Assembly (NCBI GenBank): GCA_900545555.1
Contig: UQZI01000054.1
Coordinates: 1 to 14,902, forward strand
Reading direction: 5' to 3'
DNA length: 14,902 nucleotides
From: an uncultured Collinsella sp.
GTDB taxonomy: Bacteria > Actinomycetota > Coriobacteriia > Coriobacteriales > Coriobacteriaceae
Of the stretch, positions 7,044-13,341 are shown one piece after another; the first letter of the stretch is position 1, and each line of letters starts with the position of its first letter. The notes under the pieces are model-generated. The model saw nothing but the letters and a program-made list of their open reading frames with translations, did no database searches and had not been told where the DNA came from. The position numbers and the translations under genes were made by a program.

Positions 7044-7818
7044 CGGAGCCCTCACCGCCCATCATGGCAACGACCTCCATAATGCGGTCGAAGAACTCTC
7101 GGCGGTCGGTGTCGCCGCGGCGCAGCTCAGTGAAAATCTTGCCGTCGCGAATAAACAGCACACGGCTCGTGTAGCTGGCGGCAAAGCTGTCGTGCGTGAC
7201 CATGAGCACGGTGGCGCGCAGGCGGCGGTTAAGGGCCTCCAGGCTCTCGAGCAGCAGGCGCGCGCTCTTGGAATCGAGGGCGCCGGTGGGCTCGTCGGCC
7301 ATGATCATGGTGGGGTCGGTGACGAGCGCGCGAGCCGCGGCAACGCGCTGCTGCTGACCGCCGGACATCTGGTAGGGATACTTGTCGAGCACCTGACTGA
7401 TGGACAGGCGCGCTGCCACATCCTGCACGCGAGTCGAAATCTCTGCCGAGTTTGTGCGGGCGATGGTGAGCGGCAGGGCGATGTTCTCGCGTGCCGTGAG
7501 CGTATCGAGCAGGTTAGAGTCCTGGAAGATAAAGCCGAGCTCCTCGCGGCGGAACTGCGAAAGCTTAGCCTGCTTCATGCGTGTTACGTCCTGCCCGTTG
7601 ATGCGGATCGTGCCACTCGTGGCGCTATCGATGGTCGACACGCAGTTGAGCAACGTCGACTTGCCCGAGCCCGAAGCGCCCATGATGCCAACAAATTCGC
7701 CGCGGTTGACGGTAAAGCTGACGTCGTTGAGCGCGCGGGTCACGTTGCCCAGCGCTCCATATACCTTTTCGAGATGCGCGACCTCCAGTACCGGAGTCGC
7801 CATGTGCGTGGTTTGCAT
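7033..7818 (-). CDS. BceA-type ABC transporter ATP-binding protein
   Basis: A 261-aa cytosolic ATPase partner of the overlapping permease. Walker A GASGSGKST is at 47-55, the Q-loop glutamine at 99, the signature MSGGQ at 151-155, Walker B MIMADE at 171-176, a D-loop ALDS at about 180-183 and the switch histidine at 209 (VTHD). This is the MacB/LolD/BceA class of ATPase that works with FtsX-type permeases. The ATG at 7816-7818 has AAAGGA upstream. The C-terminal 30 residues beyond the core are rich in acidic and basic residues. No two-component system of the BceRS type, usually adjacent in Firmicutes, is present in the window, so regulation is unknown. Confidence 0.9.
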   Translation of the reverse strand: MQTTHMATPVLEVAHLEKVYGALGNVTRALNDVSFTVNRGEFVGIMGASGSGKSTLLNCVSTIDSATSGTIRINGQDVTRMKQAKLSQFRREELGFIFQDSNLLDTLTARENIALPLTIARTNSAEISTRVQDVAARLSISQVLDKYPYQMSGGQQQRVAAARALVTDPTMIMADEPTGALDSKSARLLLESLEALNRRLRATVLMVTHDSFAASYTSRVLFIRDGKIFTELRRGDTDRREFFDRIMEVVAMMGGEGSDAL

Positions 7819-7830
7819 ACCGAGTCCTTT

Positions 7831-7864
7831 CTTGCGATTAGTCTACGGCATCTATAGTCGCAAG
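7831..7864 (-). promoter_or_regulatory. Inverted repeat before the ABC operon
   Basis: CTTGCGA (7831-7837) and TCGCAAG (7858-7864) form a 7-bp perfect repeat directly adjacent to the AAAGGA ribosome site. On the minus strand the spacer contains TATAGA, a possible -10, though no fitting -35 is evident. It could be an operator flanking the -10 or a leader hairpin controlling ribosome access. Confidence 0.35.
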
Positions 7865-7901
7865 AAGACGAGTCGGCTACCATCGATATGGCTTACGCTT
7901 G

Positions 7902-7919
7902 CCTTACCGTTGTGTAAGG
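7902..7919. promoter_or_regulatory. Palindrome between divergent ABC operon and Nudix-Vsr gene
   Basis: CCTTAC (7902-7907), six bases, then GTAAGG (7914-7919) make an 18-bp dyad of the size and style used by MerR-like or other dimeric regulators. TTGCCT overlaps its left edge on the plus strand, but I found no good -10 at suitable spacing. It lies between two divergent genes and could serve either. Confidence 0.35.
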
Positions 7920-7966
7920 TACGGGTAGCCACCCTGTTATGTGTTGATGTTGAGGGAGGACTCCTG

Positions 7967-8953
7967 TTGAAGACTGTTCATGTTGCCGCTGGAATCATTC
8001 GCAAGGAAGGATCCGATGAGCTGCTTGCCGTGCAGCGCGGCTATGGCGACATGCAGGGACTTTGGGAGTTCCCCGGTGGCAAGCTCATGCGCGGCGAGAC
8101 ACCCGAAGACGCCGTGCGACGCGAGCTCATGGAAGAGCTGCAGGTAAAAGTCACAAACCTGCGTGATTTCTACACCGTCGAGTACGACTACCCCGATTTC
8201 CACCTCTCCATGGAGTGCTACTACTGCTCGCTCACCGATGAATCCGATGAACCCCAGAAGCACGACCGCCAGCTCGATATCCGCTGGATTTCGCGTACCT
8301 CGCTTGCCACGGTGGAATGGATGCCCGCCGACAAGGGGCTTATCGATGCGCTGATTGAGCTGAAGGAGGACCGGCTTGAGGCAAGCTCCGCCGATGACGC
8401 CGCGCCCAACACAGCCGACAAACCCGCCGCCAATCCCAAGCGCAAACCTAAGCGCCGCAGCAAAAAGCGCCCCAAGCCCGGTCTGCTCGACGGCATCGAC
8501 ACCTCGGACCTTTCCGCCGACGAGCGCGAACTGGTGCGCCGTCGCGCCGCCATCAAAAAGTCCATGAAGGGCAACAAGCGCGCCAACACCAAGCCCGAGC
8601 TGCTCGTACGACAGCGCCTGCGCGCAGCGGGCCTTACGGGATATCGCTTGGAATGGAAGGTTCCCGGCAAGCCCGACATCGCCTTCCCCGGCCGCAAGAT
8701 CGCCATCTTCGTCAACGGTTGCTTTTGGCATCGCTGCCCTAAGTGCAATCCGAGCCAGCCCAAGCGCAACGTTGAGTTTTGGGAGGCAAAGTTCCGTCGC
8801 AACGTCGAGCGCGACCGAGCCGCCGTGGCAGCACTCACTCAAATGGGCTGGACACCCATAACCATCTGGGAATGCGAGCTCAAAAAGGACCGTATTGACG
8901 TCACCATGGAAAAGGTCATTGAGCAGGTGCGCGCCGCAGAGCCGCAGCGCTAG
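7967..8953 (+). CDS. Nudix hydrolase fused to Vsr-type mismatch endonuclease
   Basis: A 328-aa two-domain protein. Residues 1-135 form a MutT/NudG-like Nudix hydrolase (VAAGII, LLAVQRGYGDMQGLWEFPGG). The Nudix box runs 38-60 with G38, E44, R52, E53, E56 and E57 all present, but Gln59 replaces the usual glycine. Such enzymes cleave oxidised or modified NTPs/dNTPs. Residues 136-200 are a hydrophilic, Lys/Arg-rich linker. Residues 201-310 match very-short-patch-repair (Vsr) endonuclease: NTKPE (E211), KPDIAFP (D237), GCFWH (C252, W254, H255), Cys257/Cys260, NVERDR (D283) and WEC (C303). The residue equivalent to E. coli His64 is Asn250, as in many homologues. Start: TTG at 7967, six bases after GGGAGGA. 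The frame is open far upstream but only antisense to the ATPase. No cytosine methyltransferase partner is visible. Confidence 0.88.
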   Translation: MKTVHVAAGIIRKEGSDELLAVQRGYGDMQGLWEFPGGKLMRGETPEDAVRRELMEELQVKVTNLRDFYTVEYDYPDFHLSMECYYCSLTDESDEPQKHDRQLDIRWISRTSLATVEWMPADKGLIDALIELKEDRLEASSADDAAPNTADKPAANPKRKPKRRSKKRPKPGLLDGIDTSDLSADERELVRRRAAIKKSMKGNKRANTKPELLVRQRLRAAGLTGYRLEWKVPGKPDIAFPGRKIAIFVNGCFWHRCPKCNPSQPKRNVEFWEAKFRRNVERDRAAVAALTQMGWTPITIWECELKKDRIDVTMEKVIEQVRAAEPQR

Positions 8954-9207
8954 GAACGAGCCATCCACGCGCCCCGCATAGGCGAGCCACATCCTCGCCA
9001 CAAATCTTAGAAAGCCCTTAAGCTCCCAACCTTTCAAGAGTGTTACTCGATACCTCTGACCTGCAGTTTCATCGTAACACCAAACCTGGTTAAGCCTTTC
9101 TTTAGCGCTTCTTTGCAGCAGCCGCGGCATAATACTGCCAACGCACGGGACCTAGCAGCACACCCCGTGCGAAACCTTTTGGTGGACATCGAGGAGGCCG
9201 CATAAGC
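8954..9207. other. Spacer without a recognised gene
   Basis: Two inverted repeats are present: GTGTTAC (9040-9046)/GTAACAC (9074-9080), and CGCACGGG (9142-9149)/CCCGTGCG (9164-9171) followed by AAACCTTTT. The second could end transcription of the Nudix-Vsr gene, though its T-run is short. A minus-strand frame ending at 9102 is discussed among rejected items. Confidence 0.45.
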
Positions 9208-9299
9208 ATGCATTCTTCCAATGACGCAGCACAGCAGCCATCCCTAAAACATGCAAACCTTTTCTCCTTTCCCCCGACACAGAGAAACGGCCTCCTCGA
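9189..9299 (+). promoter_or_regulatory. 12-bp repeat able to mask the ribosome site of the 69-aa ORF
   Basis: TCGAGGAGGCCG (9189-9200) contains the Shine-Dalgarno GAGGAGG. Its perfect reverse complement CGGCCTCCTCGA lies at 9288-9299 inside the same short reading frame. Pairing would hide the ribosome site in a 12-bp GC-rich stem around an 87-nt loop. The effect is inferred. Confidence 0.4.
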
Positions 9300-9417
9300 C
9301 TCCCCAACCCCAAAAACCAAGCGCTCAGCCGATCAGAGCCTCAACTTACGAGCATCCTTCGAAAAGCTCCAAGCATCCCTAGACAAGGCGTTCCCCGAAC
9401 AGGCAAGAGCAATCTAA
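9208..9417 (+). CDS. Possible small protein of unknown function, 69 aa
   Basis: A short frame with a good ribosome site (GAGGAGG, about 10 nt before the ATG at 9208) that ends 25 nt before the AraC-family gene. The product has a polar, proline-containing N-terminal half and a C-terminal segment from about residue 45 (LNLRASFEKLQASLDKAF) that could form an amphipathic helix. There is no signal peptide or membrane segment, and I recognise no family. Codon use includes several rarer codons (CTA, TTA, AGA, CGA) unlike the aldolase or permease genes. It may be a real small gene or a chance frame. Confidence 0.4.
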   Translation: MHSSNDAAQQPSLKHANLFSFPPTQRNGLLDSPTPKTKRSADQSLNLRASFEKLQASLDKAFPEQARAI

Positions 9418-9430
9418 GCCCATCGCGCTT

Positions 9431-9436
9431 TATACT
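9431..9436 (+). promoter_or_regulatory. -10 element implying a leaderless AraC-type mRNA
   Basis: TATACT matches the -10 consensus at 5 of 6 positions and ends only six bases before the ATG at 9443. The expected transcription start therefore falls on or next to the start codon. No Shine-Dalgarno is present in front of that ATG. The -35 position at 17-bp spacing is not consensus-like. Confidence 0.45.
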
Positions 9437-9442
9437 GATGCC

Positions 9443-10381
9443 ATGCGAAACATGGATCACATAGAATTGCACCGCGGAGGACGCGAGGAAGCGTTTCCCG
9501 AGACCGCCGAAGACTGGCCCTATATTGCCGAACGCGCAGAATTCGCTCGCTATCCGGGCAATTCCGTCCCCTGGCACTGGCATTCCGAAGTTGAGCTTTT
9601 CTACATGGAGCAGGGAGCGATTGACTATCGAACGCGCGCGGCTCATGAGCACGTACGCTTTGAGGAAGGGTCCGCCGGCTTTATCAACGGCGGCGTTTTG
9701 CACAGCACGCTGCAATCACCCAATTCGGCACCAGCCATTCAAATGTTGCATATCTTTCAGCCGTCGATGCTCGGCGATCCCGCGGGACGCCTTCAAAAGC
9801 GCCATATCAATCCTTTACTGCAATGTCGAGGCGTCGATGTGCTCAAATGGTCGCCCACCAACCCCGACGATATGCCCTTTATCGATTTGCTAAAGAGTTC
9901 CTTTAACCACGACCTTCAACGGCCGCAGAACGAGATGGCGCTTCGGAATAGCTTGTCAGAGCTCTGGATTCAGATTTACGCCAAGGCCGAACCGCTCTTT
10001 TCCTCCGACAACGCCTCTTGGATGACCAACCGCGACGTACAGTTCAAGGCAATCCTGGACTATATCCGCGCGAACTATGCAGCCGCTATAGATGTGCCCC
10101 AGATGGCATCTGCAGCCGGCGTAAGCGAAAGAGAGTGTTACCGCATTATCGAAGCTTGCGCAGGAACGACCCCGGCGGCATATCTGCGCGCATACCGCGT
10201 AAACCGTGCTTGCGAACTTTTGACACACACCACGCGAACGGTCCAGACAGTCGCGCGCCAATGCGGCTTTGCGACAGCAAGCCATCTTGGCCAGGTATTT
10301 AAAGAACAAATGGGATGCACTCCTTCGAGCTATCGAGCAGCGAGGCAGAATCTCGATAGCACCAGGCAGAAATCCCGCTAG
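9443..10381 (+). CDS. AraC-family transcriptional regulator with cupin sensor domain
   Basis: A 312-aa cytosolic regulator. The N-terminal cupin (about 35-110) has the PWHWHSEVELFYMEQG signature, with His45/His47 and Glu49/Glu51 positioned as in AraC-type effector or metal pockets. The C-terminal AraC/XylS DNA-binding domain (about 200-300) contains two helix-turn-helix units: VPQMASAAGVSERECYRIIE, and VQTVARQCGFATASHLGQVF ending in the family-typical FKEQMGCTPSSYR. Such proteins usually sense a sugar or related small molecule and activate neighbouring genes. The nearest candidate is the HAD phosphatase gene 56 nt downstream. Start: the first ATG (9443), despite lacking a ribosome site, because a -10 box sits where a leaderless transcript needs it. 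An ATG three codons later is the alternative. The ligand is unknown. Confidence 0.87.
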   Translation: MRNMDHIELHRGGREEAFPETAEDWPYIAERAEFARYPGNSVPWHWHSEVELFYMEQGAIDYRTRAAHEHVRFEEGSAGFINGGVLHSTLQSPNSAPAIQMLHIFQPSMLGDPAGRLQKRHINPLLQCRGVDVLKWSPTNPDDMPFIDLLKSSFNHDLQRPQNEMALRNSLSELWIQIYAKAEPLFSSDNASWMTNRDVQFKAILDYIRANYAAAIDVPQMASAAGVSERECYRIIEACAGTTPAAYLRAYRVNRACELLTHTTRTVQTVARQCGFATASHLGQVFKEQMGCTPSSYRAARQNLDSTRQKSR

Positions 10382-10437
10382 CCTTTCTTCTGTCACCGCA
10401 TCAAACTTGCAGGCAAACAACAGAGAGGAGCAATCAT

Positions 10438-11061
10438 ATGAAGCACTTTGACCATATCGTATTTGACGTTGATGGGACATTGGCAGATACAGAAGAAAGC
10501 GTTCTGTCATCGCTTGTCCAGATTGTCCAAGAAGAGACCAGCAAAACGCTTCCCCGACACGAGCTTGACTTTGCCCTCGGCATACCCGGCAAGGATGCCC
10601 TTGAGAAACTTGGGATCTACTCGCAGGCAACGTTGGATCGCTGGTGCCAAGTTGCCGCCAGCTTTAAAAGCACCATCAGCGTGTTTCCAGGTTTGCTTGA
10701 AGTCATCGCAACGCTCGCCGATAGCGGCTGCAAACTTGGCATCGTCTCCTCACGTGCGCGCGACGAATACGCAAAAGAAATTGCACCCCTTGGTTTCGAT
10801 AAGTATTTTGAGCACATCATCCTTGTCGAAGACACAACCGAACATAAACCCGCACCCGCACCCATGCTCGAATATCTCCGACGTGCGGGCGCGAATCCTG
10901 GCAACGTCGTCTACGTTGGCGACACCGTCTACGACGAACAATGCGCAACTTCGGCAGGGGTCAGTTTTGCCCGAGCAGCATGGGGATCACACCAAGATAT
11001 CCCAAACGCCACCTACAACCTCAAAACCCCCAACGACCTGCTAACCCTAACAATCAAGTAA
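10438..11061 (+). CDS. HAD-superfamily phosphatase (phosphoglycolate phosphatase/PpaX-like)
   Basis: A 207-aa cytosolic hydrolase of the haloacid dehalogenase superfamily. Motif I is FDVDGT with nucleophile Asp10 and acid/base Asp12; motif II is the serine in GIVSSR (104); the conserved lysine is Lys137 (HKPAPAP); motif III is GDTVYDEQCA with Asp162 and Asp166. The helical cap between residues 15 and 85 is the C1 type of phosphoglycolate phosphatase, beta-phosphoglucomutase and pyrophosphatase PpaX relatives. The substrate is not predictable. The ATG at 10438 has AGAGGAG upstream. It probably shares an operon with the AraC-type gene 56 nt before it. GC content of both is lower than that of flanking genes, which may reflect different ancestry. 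Confidence 0.85.
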   Translation: MKHFDHIVFDVDGTLADTEESVLSSLVQIVQEETSKTLPRHELDFALGIPGKDALEKLGIYSQATLDRWCQVAASFKSTISVFPGLLEVIATLADSGCKLGIVSSRARDEYAKEIAPLGFDKYFEHIILVEDTTEHKPAPAPMLEYLRRAGANPGNVVYVGDTVYDEQCATSAGVSFARAAWGSHQDIPNATYNLKTPNDLLTLTIK

Positions 11062-11110
11062 CCCCCGCATCCCACCCCTTCAGCCCCAACGCCACAAGGG
11101 CGATTGAGCA

Positions 11111-11261
11111 GGACGGTTTAGGCGGGTCCCGTACTTAGTTTCCAAAATCATTCCGCAGCGCGAAGGCCCCCGTTGTCAACGCTTCGAAGAAGCGAGACAA
11201 CGGGGGCCTTCATGCGCGAGGACGTTTTGGAAACTAAGTACGGGACCCGCCCAAACCGTCC
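11111..11261. repeat. 151-bp nested palindrome between convergent genes
   Basis: Outer arms 11111-11147 and 11225-11261 are 37-bp inverted repeats with a single mismatch. The middle arms GAAGGCCCCCGTTGTC (11162-11177) and its complement (11196-11211) are perfect, and an inner CGCTTC/GAAGCG (11180-11185/11189-11194) closes on a three-base loop. Almost the whole element folds into one long hairpin. Asymmetric bulges of 14 and 13 nt lie between outer and middle arms. It lies between the HAD and aldolase stop codons. No T-run follows the stem, so it is not a standard terminator, though it may stop both transcripts. A miniature mobile element or decayed insertion is possible. Confidence 0.7.
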
Positions 11262-11285
11262 GGTGGGATCAGAGTACCCTTGCCG

Positions 11286-12143
11286 TTACTCTGCTTTGCC
11301 CACAGAGTTGAGGTTGGTCATGCGGATCTTAACCAGCTCGGTGATCTCACGCATGCCCTCCTTGGCCGGCTTCTTGGGGTCGAAGCAGGCGGGGTTCTCG
11401 GCCATGTAGGCCATGAAGCCCTTGGTGTAGGCCTGACGCAGCTCGGTGGCGTAGTTAACCTTGCAGATGCCGTTCTTCACAGCCTCGGCAACCTGCTCAT
11501 CGGGCACACCGGAGGTGCCGTGCAGGACCAGCGGCACGTCGACGGCGTCGCGGATGGCCTTGACCACGGACTGCTCGATGTGCGGATCGCTCGTGTACAC
11601 GCCGTGGCTGGTGCCAACGCCAATAGCGAGGGAGGTGCAGCCAGTGCGCTCGACGAACTCCTTGGCCTCGGCCGGATCGGTGTAGGGGCTCTCACCCTCA
11701 ACCGCGGGACCGTCGTCCTCCTTGCCGCCGACCTTGCCGAGCTCAGCCTCGACAGGCACGCCCATGGCGCGGCCAGCATCGGCGACGGACTTGGTCAGGG
11801 CAATGTTGTCCTCGAAGGACTCGTGCGAGCCGTCGATCATAACGGAGGTGTAGCCAGTGCGGAAAGCCTGCATGCAGCGGTCATAGCCATCGCCGTGATC
11901 GAGGTGCAGAGCGACGGGCACGGAAGCGCGCTCGGCGGCAGCCTTGACCATGCCGTAGAAGTAGTCCAGACCAGCGGTCTTAATGGTGCCCGGGGTGGTC
12001 TGCATGATGACGGGGGACTTGGTCTCCTCGGCAGCGGCCAGAACGGCCATAACAAACTCGAGGTTCTCGACGTTGAACGCGCCGACGGCGTAGTGGCCGG
12101 CCTGAGCGTCCTTGAGCATCTTTTCGGTGGTAACAAGTGCCAT
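11286..12143 (-). CDS. fba: Class II ketose-bisphosphate aldolase (fructose- or tagatose-)
   Basis: A 285-aa zinc-dependent aldolase that cleaves a ketohexose 1,6-bisphosphate to dihydroxyacetone phosphate and glyceraldehyde 3-phosphate. Asp82 and His83 (HLDHG), His180 (GTSHG) and His208 (VLHGTSG) match the catalytic Asp and zinc ligands, and VEAELGKVGGKEDD (131-144) is the class II signature. The length is that of Bacillus FbaA and E. coli GatY/KbaY. Segments such as TTPGTIKTAG and GICKVNYATEL resemble the tagatose-type GatY/KbaY at least as closely as FbaA, so substrate preference is open. The ATG at 12141-12143 has AGAGGAG upstream. The longer frame to 12284 is rejected because it crosses the promoter. 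Divergent from a DeoR-family gene, which may control it. Confidence 0.88.
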   Translation of the reverse strand: MALVTTEKMLKDAQAGHYAVGAFNVENLEFVMAVLAAAEETKSPVIMQTTPGTIKTAGLDYFYGMVKAAAERASVPVALHLDHGDGYDRCMQAFRTGYTSVMIDGSHESFEDNIALTKSVADAGRAMGVPVEAELGKVGGKEDDGPAVEGESPYTDPAEAKEFVERTGCTSLAIGVGTSHGVYTSDPHIEQSVVKAIRDAVDVPLVLHGTSGVPDEQVAEAVKNGICKVNYATELRQAYTKGFMAYMAENPACFDPKKPAKEGMREITELVKIRMTNLNSVGKAE

Positions 12144-12194
12144 GAGCGTTTGCTCCTCTCCCTCGCCCGCATCTGGACATCGGGCGTAGTTGTT

Positions 12195-12234
12195 CACAAG
12201 GCGTTTTACCTTGTGTTTTGCTGCACTTATTGTA
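12195..12234 (-). promoter_or_regulatory. Aldolase promoter -10 and adjacent palindrome
   Basis: On the minus strand TACAAT (12229-12234) is a 5 of 6 match to the -10 consensus; no clear -35 precedes it. Just downstream lies the symmetric 7-7-7 dyad CACAAGG (12195-12201)/CCTTGTG (12209-12215). Its position next to the start fits a repressor operator or a leader hairpin. A DeoR-type repressor encoded next door is the obvious candidate, by inference. Confidence 0.45.
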
Positions 12235-12478
12235 TGAAATTCAGCGGCTTTGCACGTGCGAGATATTGAGCCCATGCAGGTCAATACAGCCGTTTTTGAA
12301 AAGTAAACGGAAGGAATTGGAGCCGAGTGGGCGTGTTCGATATTGAATTTTGGGCGTTCGAGGTCTTTCTTTTATAGAAAAAGTAAGTAATCGAAAGGCG
12401 TTTTCTTACTTAAAAAGAAAATGAACGAAAATAGACTCAACACAATTCCTGCAAATTTCAGACGATGATGGAGCGGAT
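12216..12478. other. Divergent aldolase/DeoR control region
   Basis: No gene is seen. The right half is AT-rich with repeated TTTCTT and AAGAAA motifs between 12366 and 12420, including the inverted repeat AAGTAAG (12381-12387)/CTTACTT (12405-12411). Such AT-rich repeated sites are typical of DeoR-family operators, so autoregulation is plausible. Confidence 0.4.
12350..12378 (+). promoter_or_regulatory. Candidate promoter of the DeoR-family gene
   Basis: TTGGGC (12350-12355) and TATAGA (12373-12378) with 17-bp spacing. The -35 is only partly consensus. The AAGTAAG/CTTACTT dyad follows at once, where a repressor would block initiation or clearance. The leader would be about 95 nt. Confidence 0.4.
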
Positions 12479-13282
12479 ATGGCCCATGCAACAACCCGAG
12501 CTTTCGCCGATGAGCGTCGTGCCGCCATTATGGAAATGCTCGAACATAACGCCTCGGTGCAGGTAGCAGAAATCGCCCAGACCTTTGGCGTGTCCTCCGT
12601 TACCGCCCGCGCCGACCTAGACGCGCTCGCCGAGTCCGGCAAGCTGCGCCGCACGCATGGCGGCGCCGTGTCGCTCCAGAAGCGACTGACCGTATCCACC
12701 CAGGATCGCCGCATCAACGTCAATGTCGCCGCCAAGCAGGCCATCGCACAAAGCGCCATCGAACTCGTCAATGACGGCGACACGCTGCTCGTCGACTCGG
12801 GCACCACAGCGCTCGAGTTTGTCCGGCTCCTCGACCAGCGCGATGGCATCACCGTCATCACGGCCGACATTACCATTGCCGATTACATCGACGAGAGCAT
12901 GCCCTCAGTCGATGTCGTCATGCTGGGCGGGGCACTGCGCAAAGGTCATCGCTATCTGTACGGCCCACTTACCATGCAAGCGCTCCAAATGGTCCACGCC
13001 GACCTTGCCGTCATGTGCCCCGGCGCCTTTGTCCCCAGCTGCGGCTTTACGACCGACTTTCCGCAGATGGCCGAGACCAAAGCGGCTATGGTCGGTGCCG
13101 CCCGTCAAAGTGTCGCCCTCATGGACGCCAGTAAGGTCAACGGACGCGGCATGTACCGCTTTGCCGAGTTGACCGACGTCAACGCCATCGTGATGGACCG
13201 TGACCCCGATCACGCCGTCGCCACCTCAATCGCCGAGATCGTCGACAACGCCCGCCCAAATCTCCTCATCGCCAGCGCTTAA
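12479..13282 (+). CDS. DeoR-family transcriptional regulator of sugar metabolism
   Basis: A 267-aa cytosolic DNA-binding protein. The N-terminal DeoR-type winged helix-turn-helix covers about 12-66 (DERRAAIMEMLEHNASVQVA, then FGVSSVTARADLDALAESG and RRTHGGA). The C-terminal sugar-phosphate-sensing domain (about 80-245) carries the DGDTLLVDSGTTALEF signature and a GFTTDFPQMAETKAAMV segment, typical of the family. These regulators commonly repress sugar catabolic genes until a phosphorylated sugar binds. Divergence from the class II aldolase suggests it controls that gene, as GatR-like or FruR-like proteins do. The ATG at 12479 has a GGAG-containing site six to nine bases upstream. The specific effector is unknown. 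Confidence 0.88.
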   Translation: MAHATTRAFADERRAAIMEMLEHNASVQVAEIAQTFGVSSVTARADLDALAESGKLRRTHGGAVSLQKRLTVSTQDRRINVNVAAKQAIAQSAIELVNDGDTLLVDSGTTALEFVRLLDQRDGITVITADITIADYIDESMPSVDVVMLGGALRKGHRYLYGPLTMQALQMVHADLAVMCPGAFVPSCGFTTDFPQMAETKAAMVGAARQSVALMDASKVNGRGMYRFAELTDVNAIVMDRDPDHAVATSIAEIVDNARPNLLIASA

Positions 13283-13286
13283 ACAA

Positions 13287-13318
13287 AAACCACCACAAAG
13301 GCACCTTTGTGGTGGTTT
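13287..13318. terminator. Bidirectional terminator between DeoR and flavodiiron genes
   Basis: A 14-bp perfect stem (13287-13300 with 13305-13318) closes a GCAC tetraloop. The plus-strand transcript ends in TTTGAG and the minus-strand one in TTTTTG. It lies 4 nt after the DeoR stop and 23 nt after the flavodiiron stop, so one hairpin serves two convergent genes. Confidence 0.85.
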
Positions 13319-13341
13319 GAGCGTTAAACGTGAGCGTATCG

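Noticed and set aside
7400..7966. Upstream extension of the Nudix-Vsr frame
   Set aside because: It runs antisense to the ATPase with no similarity; the Nudix fold begins right after the TTG at 7967, which has a strong ribosome site.
7937..9130. Minus-strand open frame of 397 codons over the Nudix-Vsr gene
   Set aside because: Antisense shadow: no family features, and the plus-strand frame has two recognisable enzyme domains.
9102..9320. Minus-strand frame ending in an Ala-rich tail and KKR
   Set aside because: The tail looks protein-like, and an internal ATG at 9210 has a partial GGAAGA site, but there is no recognised family and it overlaps the better-supported plus-strand small ORF. A gene remnant remains possible.
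11280..12269. Plus-strand open frame of 329 codons over the aldolase
   Set aside because: Antisense to a gene with all catalytic residues intact; composition is that of a shadow frame.
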